In this document: positions 56,762-64,000 of the stretch, in pieces
Numbering within the stretch: position 1 is the first letter of the stretch
Layout of the letters: each line of letters starts with the position of its first letter
Assembly (NCBI GenBank): GCA_963573305.1
Contig: OY754332.1
Coordinates: forward strand, 138,005,977 to 138,069,976
DNA from: Pyrrhosoma nymphula
Taxonomy: Eukaryota; Arthropoda; Insecta; Odonata; Coenagrionidae
Reading direction: 5' to 3'
DNA: 64,000 bases
Made by a program: the position numbers and the translations under genes
The notes under the pieces: model-generated
What the model saw: the letters and a program-made list of their open reading frames with translations, nothing else
What the model was told of the DNA's origin: nothing
Database searches by the model: none

Positions 56762-57381
56762 CAGGCGTGTACCTAGGGTATGGCAGGTAGGGCAGATGCC
56801 CTTGGCGCCACTTGAAGGGGGCACTCAGGCGCTCTTTAGTTATTCATAACTCTCCCAGAGTTTATTTGCAGATCAACTGCGTAAATTACCTGTTAAAAAT
56901 ATTTCCTCCATGGTGGGTAAGCGGAGTGTAAAGGAAGGAGACTACTTTCCATGAAGGGTGGTTACCGTCCGCTTACCCTTCCTTCACACTCGCTAAAATC
57001 TCTTCGGCTTACCGTCGCCCTACACTCCACGGAGAGTATGGCTACACTCCATGGAGGGTAGCCCTTACCCTCTTATGTTCTAAATTACGCTCCAACTACA
57101 CTCCGTGGAGTGTAAGGGAAGGGTACCACTACCGTCCGCCTACACTCCATGGAGTGTAAGCCTACCCACCATGGAGGAAATATTTTTATCAAGGTTACAC
57201 ACTCTATAGTATAACATTGGTTTTTTTCTATCCTTTATATTTTACTGACGAAGAGGTTAAACAAGCTTCCCAATTATTCACTACACAGTAGATGTAACAT
57301 TGAGTAATGGCTAATGCAAATTACAAAAATGTTCCAACCCTCCTCCCACCCAAGAGGCGTACTTTGCTAGGTACGCCCATG
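56762..57381. mobile_element. MITE with terminal GTACCTAG repeats, containing a second palindromic element
   Basis: The ends CAGGCGTGTACCTAGGG and the complement of CATGGGCGTACCTAGC face each other. The interior is taken up by 56894-57189. The left text GGCAGATGCCCTTGGCGCCA is common in hAT MITEs of arthropods. No target duplication is certain. Confidence 0.55.
56894..57189. mobile_element. Palindromic MITE made of TACACTCCATGGAG units
   Basis: The ends TAAAAATATTTCCTCCATGG and its complement surround a series of TACACTCC(A/G)TGGAG and GGAGTGTAAG units in both orientations, so most of its 296 bp can fold on itself. Flanking TA is possible. Confidence 0.6.
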
Positions 57382-57894
57382 CGTATGGTATCCTTAAATA
57401 TACTGCTTTGTGGATTAATTAATGAGGTCCAAATAAGTGTAGAGAGAGATTACATATGTTCAATCCTCTATATGACCTAGGTGTAGCGAGTACCACTTTT
57501 GATCCAAAGGTTGTGTATATGAGACTGCTGATTTTAGAGAAGTATTTTTTTTCAAATTTTCAGAATGACAACAAAAAGAAATTCCTTCATGCTGCTATGC
57601 TGGTGAAAAGCAGAAGTTTCACCAGAAGGCACCGATGGTGCAGATGATGAAGATCAGTGTGGATTCAATTGCCACACTTGTACGCTAGGGTGAAGTTCTC
57701 AGTAACAGATGCAGGACTGTGATGTGGAAGGCAATGAGAGACTACCACATTATTCTCCCATGAAGATGCCACCCAGATTTCATAGACGTTCATTCTTCCC
57801 AGGAAAATATTCCAGAGGTAAAATAGTCTTCCAATCAGATGTCTAGGTGTTGGCTTCTGGGAGAGATCATCAGTCTAGGTGGACAATTGTGGGG

Positions 57895-58080
57895 TAGGGT
57901 CATGTAACATGAGGTCCCTTGGAAAAATGGTAAGTTGGAGAAGGTGAATATGAAGATAGACAGGCTGGGAATAGATATCCTTCCAGTCAGGAGAATCAAA
58001 TGGGCTAGGACGAACGACTTCGGTACCAACAGATACGGTGTCCAGTGGCAGTTTAAGGTGAGGAGCGGCCACCTCCCCCC
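57895..58080 (+). pseudogene. RTE-like LINE endonuclease fragment
   Basis: Across two frames it reads CNMRSLGK, then EKVNMKIDRLGIDILPVRRI and KWARTNDFGTNRYGV, the start of the APE endonuclease of RTE-type LINEs (usual form WNVRSL...GIDILGISEIRW). The E of the catalytic SE block is lost (PVRRI). It could be the same family as the LINE at 62158-63735. Confidence 0.55.
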
Positions 58081-58639
58081 CCTCCATGATTCCTGTTATA
58101 ATGGGAAAAATTGTGGTCATAAGGTACTCCATACCCCCCAGACCACTGGAAAGTAGCAATCCCCCCCTGTCCCCAAGGGTGTTGAAAGATTTACTGTACA
58201 AGACACTTTCACTTTTCTTTTTTATCTTGAAATAGGAAAATATTAAATAAATTCACATTAATTAATTATGAATTGTTTCAATGTTTTTAATACTAGAAAG
58301 TGCTAGTCATATGGATTGTAGTGATAATGTTCATTAAATATTAATGCAAAATCATGAATCATTTATAATGAAAAATACATATATGTATTCAGAATAATTA
58401 ATGAATTTTTGAGAATTTGACCATCTTTTCCTTTATTTTAATCCAAAGTTTTACTTGCACTCCCTGAGCCAAAGGAGTTTACATAAAGATTGAACAATTC
58501 TTGTGGACATTTTAGACATGGGTTTAAGTATGTACATATATAGATGAGTTAGTAAGAATTCATTTCATGGAACTTAAATGTTATTCATTCATATTCAAAT
58601 TTGAACTCCAAAAGAAAAAAACTGAGTGAAGAATTAAAT

Positions 58640-59176
58640 GAATTAATGTTGGAATGGTTTGTTCAGACGAGAGCAAAAAATCCCATTTTCAGGATCAATG
58701 GTCCAAGTGCAAGCAGAAGTGTTTGCTGACAAATTAGGGAATAGGAAGTTCAAACATCTAATGGCCGACTGGAAAGTTTTCGAGCTTGTCATTATTATAT
58801 GTCAAAGTGATTGCAGAGAGGCAAGCTATGTGAATATGGATGTAGTTTCCAATTAGAAATTGAAAGTTTAAGTTTCGATTAAAAACTACCATCCGAGAGA
58901 CATAGATATTTAACAGTGATGAAACGTGGCTGTTTTTTCTTGCGATCCCAACGAAACCTATGCCTCTTAAAGGTGAAAAATATTGTGGTGGTAAATACTC
59001 CAAAGAGCAACTTACTGTTTTCATTTGCAGAAACATGGAGGGAGATATGGGAAAGTCACTTGTAATTGGCACAGCTGCTCAGTTCAGAAGTTTTAAAAAT
59101 TTAATCATTGGAGAGCTTCCTGTGATCTGGCAATTAAAATATAGATTCTATTTATACATTCAAAACAAAAACTAAT
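58640..59176 (+). pseudogene. Tigger transposase relic
   Basis: It reads MLEWFVQTRAKK-like text and SGSMVQVQAEVFADKLGNRK (CENP-B-type DNA-binding domain). After stops comes FNSDETWLFF with the first catalytic Asp, and LKGEKYCGGKYSKEQLTVFI and MEGDMGKSLVIGTA (frame 58960-59175), the start of the DDE domain. It ends before the second Asp. No terminal repeats are seen. Confidence 0.65.
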
Positions 59177-59313
59177 TTTTTTCACAGGAAAAACCTCTGT
59201 ATTCTGTTGATAAATTTATTGATCATTGGTATGATCATAATGTTTAAAATAATTTTCATTTTTTGGCCCTACTTGTATGTTACCTAATTCTATGTCATCT
59301 GTGTATATGTGAC

Positions 59314-60207
59314 TAGGCCTGTGCGATTATCGAAAATAATCGATATAGATCAATTATAAGAATAATTGTAAATGTGGTCGATTCAATTGTCAGGCATCGA
59401 TTCAATTAATTGGAAATGGCCAATTAATTGACATTGAAATGGGTGTCAATTAATTGTCATTGCTCAATTAATTGACATCAACCAATTAATTGACAGGGCT
59501 CAATTGGATCGTGCTTTTCAAAAACGGCGATTACACACAGGAGTTGTCTCCTATCTGATCGATTTATATCGAGTCGACTCCACTTGGAACCACAACTAGG
59601 ATGGCGGCTACTCCGTCCAAGTATCGAATTCCACCACTATTGATGGCGAACTAGTATAGGAGTAGGTATGATACATGTCCAAGTTTCACCTTCCAAGTGG
59701 TCTCGTATAGGAGTCAACTTCTGTGTGTAATCACCGCTAAAGGCTTTCCTTTGCCAATGAAATGAATGAAAGAATTAATTTGAAAAACAGCAAAATAATT
59801 CAATCAGCTTTTATTCCTTAATTAAAGGAATAGAGCGCTATTTGAAGACAGGCAGATGAGTTCCTCAGCGTGTTCATCCGACAGACACTGGCGTGTGTCG
59901 ATGACAATGTTCCCACCAAGACTGAACCTGTTGGACGCAGTGCTAGTTGCTGGGATAGCTTGCTAACTTCTGGAGGGAGGGAGGGTTAGATGGTGGCCGT
60001 CACCACCGTCAATAATTGTAAATTAATCGATTGCCGGACAATAATTATGAATTGAATAACAATTGACAATTAAACAATAATTGACACTTGAAAAAAATTG
60101 ACAATAGAGTCGATGACCGCAATCGACATCGATGCGCTGAAATAATCGATCAATGGTAAAAATAATTGAATCGACGATTCAATTAATCGAATAATCGCAC
60201 AGGCTTA
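59314..60207 (-). mobile_element. hAT element, non-autonomous, with transposase C-terminal remnant
   Basis: The ends TAGGCCTGTGCGATTATCGA and the complement of TAAGCCTGTGCGATTATTCG are flanked by TATGTGAC (59306-59313 and 60208-60215), a perfect 8-bp duplication. Subterminal TCGAT and CAATTAATTG repeats fill both sides. On the minus strand near 59820-59955 it reads AIPATSTASNRFSLGGNIVI and CLSDEHAEELICL, the hAT C-terminal dimerisation region. Confidence 0.85.
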
Positions 60208-60640
60208 TATGTGACCCAACGTCATAACCCATATCATAATTATTATTAATGAGATCAAACTCATTCAATTTCACCTCCCCATGCAAAATGAAGCAAAATA
60301 TGCAAGAAATATGGAAGAATTAAGTATAAAAATAGGGGTATAATAATGGGCGCCAGCAGGGAGGTGGAAATTAAACTTGCAAACCCACTGCCTCTTGGGA
60401 AATTGGAAAATATTGGGAAAAATCTTATCTGAAAATTGAATTATTTATGGGAAAGAAGTATTTCCACTCCATTATTGATTTAAAAAAAGATAATTGCCGT
60501 GGCTACAAAATGTTCCTGCTTTTTATTGGGTGTGAACCAGTTTGTGAAACCCCCTTTCTGTTGGCCATGAACCACGACTGAATGCACCCCCCATTAAATT
60601 TTTCTTCAGGTGCCCATGTATTGATTATTAATATATTTTG

Positions 60641-61048
60641 TCAGACTTTATGAATAAAATCAAATTCCTCCAATAAATCCCATGATGGAGAAACCAACTG
60701 AGTTTCTTGAAACATATCACCAAATTCTGAATACAGGTGAAAGTCATCTTTCGTGAGTAGGCATTTTTTATGACTACTGTACACAGTCTTGCACACTGGA
60801 GTCACATTTGAGTCCACTTTTCCAAAAGTATTTCTTTGCTTTATCCTGAACACATCCTGGAGTCTCCTAATTTCATAATGTTGATGGAATATGAATCTTG
60901 ATTCATATGATTTTATCCTCATCATCCTTGTGCTAATTTCCTTTTGCTTGAGAGCCTGCATTCCCTCAACGAGTTCATTGATTTCACTTTCACATTCCAC
61001 AAAATATGTACTCTCATGAATTTGTTCATGGGGAAGTTCCCAAAAGAG
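60641..61048 (-). CDS. Unrecognised host gene, last exon
   Basis: The acceptor GTTTTTTTCAG precedes 408 nt that enter in phase 0 and end at a stop (60643-60641). It reads LFWELPHEQIHESTYFVECE, a charged helical middle (ALKQKEISTRMMRIKSYESR, then HYEIRRLQDVFRIKQRNTFG) and ends WDLLEEFDFIHKV. AATAAA on the minus strand (60527-60522) lies 114 bp past the stop, at a fitting distance. No transposon motif is present. I do not recognise the family. It is 4.4 kb upstream of the DNAI3-like start, same strand. Confidence 0.62.
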   Translation of the reverse strand, partial: LFWELPHEQIHESTYFVECESEINELVEGMQALKQKEISTRMMRIKSYESRFIFHQHYEIRRLQDVFRIKQRNTFGKVDSNVTPVCKTVYSSHKKCLLTKDDFHLYSEFGDMFQETQLVSPSWDLLEEFDFIHKV

Positions 61049-61238
61049 CTGAAAAAAACAAAGCATTCTAAAGTATGAAATTTCAATCTTAACATGGTAT
61101 ATATAACATTATTTATAATTAATGTAAAGCTACTGTTATACTAAGATTTATAGCAGTAATTCAGAATGTTTCTCATTTCATTCATATCTTTATTAAAAAT
61201 CTATGAATAAGGTAAATGGATGTATCACCAAAGGGTAC

Positions 61239-61566
61239 CTGAAAGTTTTCATTGTAGATGTGGTTAATTTCCCAATCAATAATAAAGCCAAGAGCTTTCT
61301 TCAATTCAGCTTTTGGTGTTGTTTGGGTCTCAAATTTCTTATTGTAAGAAATTAATATATTTCTATCCCTCTCAATTTCCCAGAGCATAGGCATATTTTT
61401 TTTCTTCAGATAATAAGCCACACTCCATTTTTTTTCATCCACCCACCACCTAGCAGGAAAATTCCCAGACCACTTTATGCTGTCATAGACAGACTTTTTC
61501 TTTGTTTCTGCTTTGACAAATCTGCTTATGTCATAAGCCCGAGTAAGTCTTGACTTCCTCCTTGCT
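61239..61566 (-). CDS. Unrecognised host gene, penultimate exon
   Basis: The acceptor GGATTTTGCAG and the donor GTACCC bound 328 nt. One base completes a codon from the exon before, and it leaves in phase 0, matching 60641-61048. It reads ARRKSRLTRAYDISRFVKAE, KWSGNFPARWWVDEKKWSVA, KNMPMLWEIERDRNI and FIIDWEINHIYNENFQ. It is rich in Trp, Lys and Glu and probably helical and cytoplasmic; no signal peptide or membrane segment is seen. Confidence 0.6.
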
Positions 61567-62097
61567 CTGCAAAATCCTTCAAATACTGAAACCTGGTGCA
61601 GTATTGACTCTTCATTATCTTGCTCGTGTTGCTGACAAAATGCATAATATTTTGCTCGTCTCCATATTTCATGATTTCCTAATTTCTGAAAATATTTTGG
61701 CTGAAAAATTTTCAGAGACTGAAATTATTCATTTTGAAATTATGACTGAAAAAAAAAATCAGCAATCAAGGACTAAACATACATCTGTAAATATTTTAAA
61801 ATGGATAAGTGCACAAAGTAAACTGAGTGATGAGATAAATTTTTAAACATTTTATGTCATAGCAGATATTTAAGAAACACTGCACAAAAATACAAAGGTC
61901 ACATGCAGAATTTACACGTTCCCGACATAGGCCTTTTTTACAGACATTTCTCAGGGACGTAAATTTTCATGAAAAATGAAAATCAATTTTTCAGTTTTTT
62001 TAATAATCGAATGTATGCAACCACACAATATTTGACAATAACTTTTGCGAGGATAATTTTTCTTGAACATGCTTTTCAAGGCCAGTGATGAGTAGAT

Positions 62098-63666
62098 GTG
62101 GCAGACAAACATTTTCGGCTGCTCTCGAATCATATTTCTATTAGTTATCCGTACAAACTAGAGGACGAAGGAACAATAGATAAAGATAACCTCGGACCAG
62201 AGTTACTTGAGAGTGAAATAGAGAGGGCACTAAGAGAGATGAAGGGTAGAAAAGCCGTGGGAACCGATAACCTACCTTCGGAGCTACTGAAGAATCTAGG
62301 TAGAAGGGGGAGAAAATCGTTTTTCGAACTTATTCGCAGGATCTACGAGGAAGGAGTATGGCCAGAGGATTTCGTGAAAACAGTATTAATACCTATCCCG
62401 AAGAAGAAGAAAGCGTCAGAATGCGAGGAGTATAGAACAATCAGTTTAATTTCGCACGCAGCAAAAGTGTTGCTTAGAATACTAAATAGAAGGTTGGAGA
62501 GCAGAGCAAAGTGCTATTTAGGCGATGACCAATTTGGGTATAGGAAGGGGAGGGGAACCAGAGATGCGATTGCGGTAATGAGGACACTTATAGATAGAAA
62601 CATAGAGCATAATCAGGATGTTTTCGCTTGTTTTGTAGATTTCGAAAAGGCGTTTGACAGAGTAAACTGGGAAAAACTAATGCAGATACTGGGGAAAATA
62701 GGAATAGATTGGCGTGATAGGAGACTCATCCGAAACTTATATATGGGGCAGAGGGCTCATGTAAGGGTAGCGGACGGTGAATCAGGGTGGGCAGTTATAG
62801 GTCGCGGGGTGCGGCAAGGGTGCCCGTTGTCGCCTTTACTTTTTAACATCTATGCTGAGGAAATGGTAAGAGAGGCATGGGATGAGCTAGACGTGGGAAT
62901 GAAAGTAGGAGGCCAGTGGATAAAGTCGGTTAGATTCGCAGATGACCAGGCGTTGGTGAGTCGGTCATCGAAAGGACTTCAAACTTTAGTAGATGCACTG
63001 GAAAAGCAGTGTGAGAAATACGGAATGAAGATAAATAATAGGAAAACAAAAGTAATGAGATTCTGTAGGACAAAGAAAGCGAAGCTGGTGATAAGAGTAG
63101 GAAGTCACAAACTGGAGCAAGTTGAACAATTTAATTACTTGGGTAGTACGCTAGAAGAAAGAGGACATAGTAGCAAAGACATTAGGAGGAGAATAGCGCT
63201 AGCGAAGGAAGCGTTCAATAATAGAAGGGAGCTGATGACGGGGACCTTAAGTAAGGATGTAAAAAAGAGGCTAGTGAAGAGCTTGATATGGAGTGTGGCG
63301 TTGTATGGGGCAGAAACGTGGACCTTGAGAAAGGAAGACGAAAATAGGCTGAAGGCTTTTGAGATGTGGGTGTGGAGGAGGATGGAGAAGGTGCGTTGGA
63401 CGGAAAGGAAGACAAATGAGGAAGTGCTTGACATGGTGGGCGAGGAGAGGAAACTTATAGATGAGATTAGGGGAAGGCAGGGTAGGTGGCTGGAAGGGGT
63501 AATGAGGGACAATGGTTTGCTGAAGGTCGTGATAGAGGGAAGGATGTTGGGTAAGCGGGGAAGGGGAAGGAAGAGAATCGGTTTTATGGACGGGATGAAG
63601 AAAGGTAGGACTTATGCTGAGATGAAGGAAGAAATACAAGAGGTAGAAAGGGCACAGCACGTGTAA
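62098..63666 (+). CDS. LINE reverse transcriptase, open frame with host-derived first 20 codons
   Basis: The 522-codon frame starts with Met in flanking host DNA; the LINE begins at codon 21. RT blocks in order: RKAVGTDNLPSELLK (51-65), KTVLIPIPKKKKASECEEYR (94-113), QFGYRKGRGTRDAIAV (145-160), ACFVDFEKAFDRVNW (177-191, Asp181 catalytic), GRGVRQGCPLSPLLFNIYAE (236-254), VRFADDQALVS (278-288, Asp282 and Asp283 catalytic, FADD in place of YADD). A basic C-terminal part with GKRGRGRKRIGFMDGM follows. All visible catalytic residues are present. It lacks the APE endonuclease. It is best assigned to the RTE-like group; exact clade not settled. Unlike other elements here it has no stop or frameshift. 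Confidence 0.82.
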   Translation: MADKHFRLLSNHISISYPYKLEDEGTIDKDNLGPELLESEIERALREMKGRKAVGTDNLPSELLKNLGRRGRKSFFELIRRIYEEGVWPEDFVKTVLIPIPKKKKASECEEYRTISLISHAAKVLLRILNRRLESRAKCYLGDDQFGYRKGRGTRDAIAVMRTLIDRNIEHNQDVFACFVDFEKAFDRVNWEKLMQILGKIGIDWRDRRLIRNLYMGQRAHVRVADGESGWAVIGRGVRQGCPLSPLLFNIYAEEMVREAWDELDVGMKVGGQWIKSVRFADDQALVSRSSKGLQTLVDALEKQCEKYGMKINNRKTKVMRFCRTKKAKLVIRVGSHKLEQVEQFNYLGSTLEERGHSSKDIRRRIALAKEAFNNRRELMTGTLSKDVKKRLVKSLIWSVALYGAETWTLRKEDENRLKAFEMWVWRRMEKVRWTERKTNEEVLDMVGEERKLIDEIRGRQGRWLEGVMRDNGLLKVVIEGRMLGKRGRGRKRIGFMDGMKKGRTYAEMKEEIQEVERAQHV

Positions 63667-63735
63667 GTGTTCGCTGGATATTCTCTGACTTTCATCACAA
63701 CCTACCTCTAACCGGTAGATTACTGTAATGAATGA
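62158..63735 (+). mobile_element. RTE-like LINE, 5'-truncated, young copy
   Basis: ATCCGTACAAA flanks it at 62147-62157 and 63736-63746, an 11-bp target duplication. The 3' end is a short UTR finishing CTGTAATGAATGA. The left border lies inside the coding region, so the endonuclease is absent, as in normal 5' truncation. The reverse transcriptase is open throughout. It sits in an intron of the unrecognised gene, in opposite orientation. Confidence 0.88.
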
Positions 63736-63935
63736 ATCCGTACAAAAAAAATTTCTGACAAATTTATCATTCTTTTATCCTGTGGTATATGCAACCACAC
63801 CAAGTCCAATTCAAAAGCCTAACTTATGAATCTGATTAGCAAAAGACGTATCTTTCTTGAGCTTCAAAGTGAAAATATCCTCCCACTTGACCTACTCTGT
63901 GCATGAAGGCTCTCAGGATTATTGAGTGTTTTCAC

Positions 63936-64000
63936 CTTCTGCTTTCCCAGCTAATTTTAAGTGTTTGTTGAGCATGCCGACAATGAGTGGCATCCGCGAT
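63936..64000 (-). CDS. Unrecognised host gene, upstream exon (partial)
   Basis: On the minus strand the frame ATHCRHAQQTLKISWESR runs from the window edge to the donor GTGAAAAC and leaves two bases of an Arg codon. The exon at 61566 supplies the one base needed. Only 65 nt are visible, so it is less certain than the two downstream exons. Confidence 0.45.

Noticed and set aside
63135..63660. Long minus-strand frames opposite the LINE
   Set aside because: They are low-complexity reversals of the purine-rich LINE coding strand.

Overview
The window is eukaryotic nuclear DNA, most likely from a repeat-rich arthropod (probably an insect with a large genome). It is AT-rich, its genes are split by GT-AG introns of up to about 22 kb, and it is packed with decayed transposons of families usual in arthropods: Ty1/copia, Ty3/gypsy, CR1/L2-like and RTE-like LINEs, Penelope-like, Tigger/pogo, hAT, piggyBac, Tc1-like DDE, PIF/Harbinger MITEs and a 5S-derived SINE. 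I cannot name the species. No ordinary rRNA or tRNA gene, CRISPR array or bacterial operon is visible.

Two host genes can be supported, both on the minus strand. (1) A 5' part of a DNAI3/WDR63-like gene (intermediate chain of an inner-arm axonemal dynein) runs from a start codon at 56253 to 2198 and leaves the window on the left. Eight exons (56208-56253, 34168-34284, 26456-26697, 17974-18216, 17544-17783, 10170-10324, 5019-5263, 2198-2361) have GT and AG borders and matching phases. They sum to 1452 nt, exactly 484 codons. (2) Upstream of it, at 60641-64000, lie the last three exons of a gene I do not recognise. Its stop is at 60641-60643 and a poly(A) signal follows.

Everything else is intron or intergenic DNA. 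Intron 7 (2362-5018) and most of intron 6 (5264-10169) hold little that I recognise. Intron 5 (10325-17543) carries a 2.68-kb transposon with very long inverted repeats and an 8-bp target duplication that I cannot place in a superfamily (11218-13897), plus two MITEs. Intron 3 (18217-26455) is almost entirely one copia element (18281-26331, 5-bp duplication ATAAC). That element is itself interrupted by a 3.3-kb Tigger-like element, which contains a PIF-type MITE, and by a 5S-rRNA-derived SINE. Intron 2 (26698-34167) has LINE, gypsy and Penelope-like pieces. Intron 1 (34285-56207) holds a CR1/L2-like LINE interrupted by a fold-back insertion and by a Tigger, then a CGGBP1-like hAT relic, a roughly 6-kb TA-flanked element with a Tc1-like transposase gene and piggyBac debris, and a second copia with several small insertions. 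The spacer between the two genes (56254-60640) has a nested MITE, an RTE endonuclease scrap, a Tigger relic and a hAT element. The last intron of gene 2 contains a young RTE-like LINE (62158-63735) with an 11-bp target duplication and an open reverse-transcriptase frame.

Most transposon genes carry stops, frameshifts or lost catalytic residues. The RTE reverse transcriptase and the DNA-binding half of the Tigger at 39108-39647 are the only long open frames. Exon joins and family names are read by eye; no search was run.
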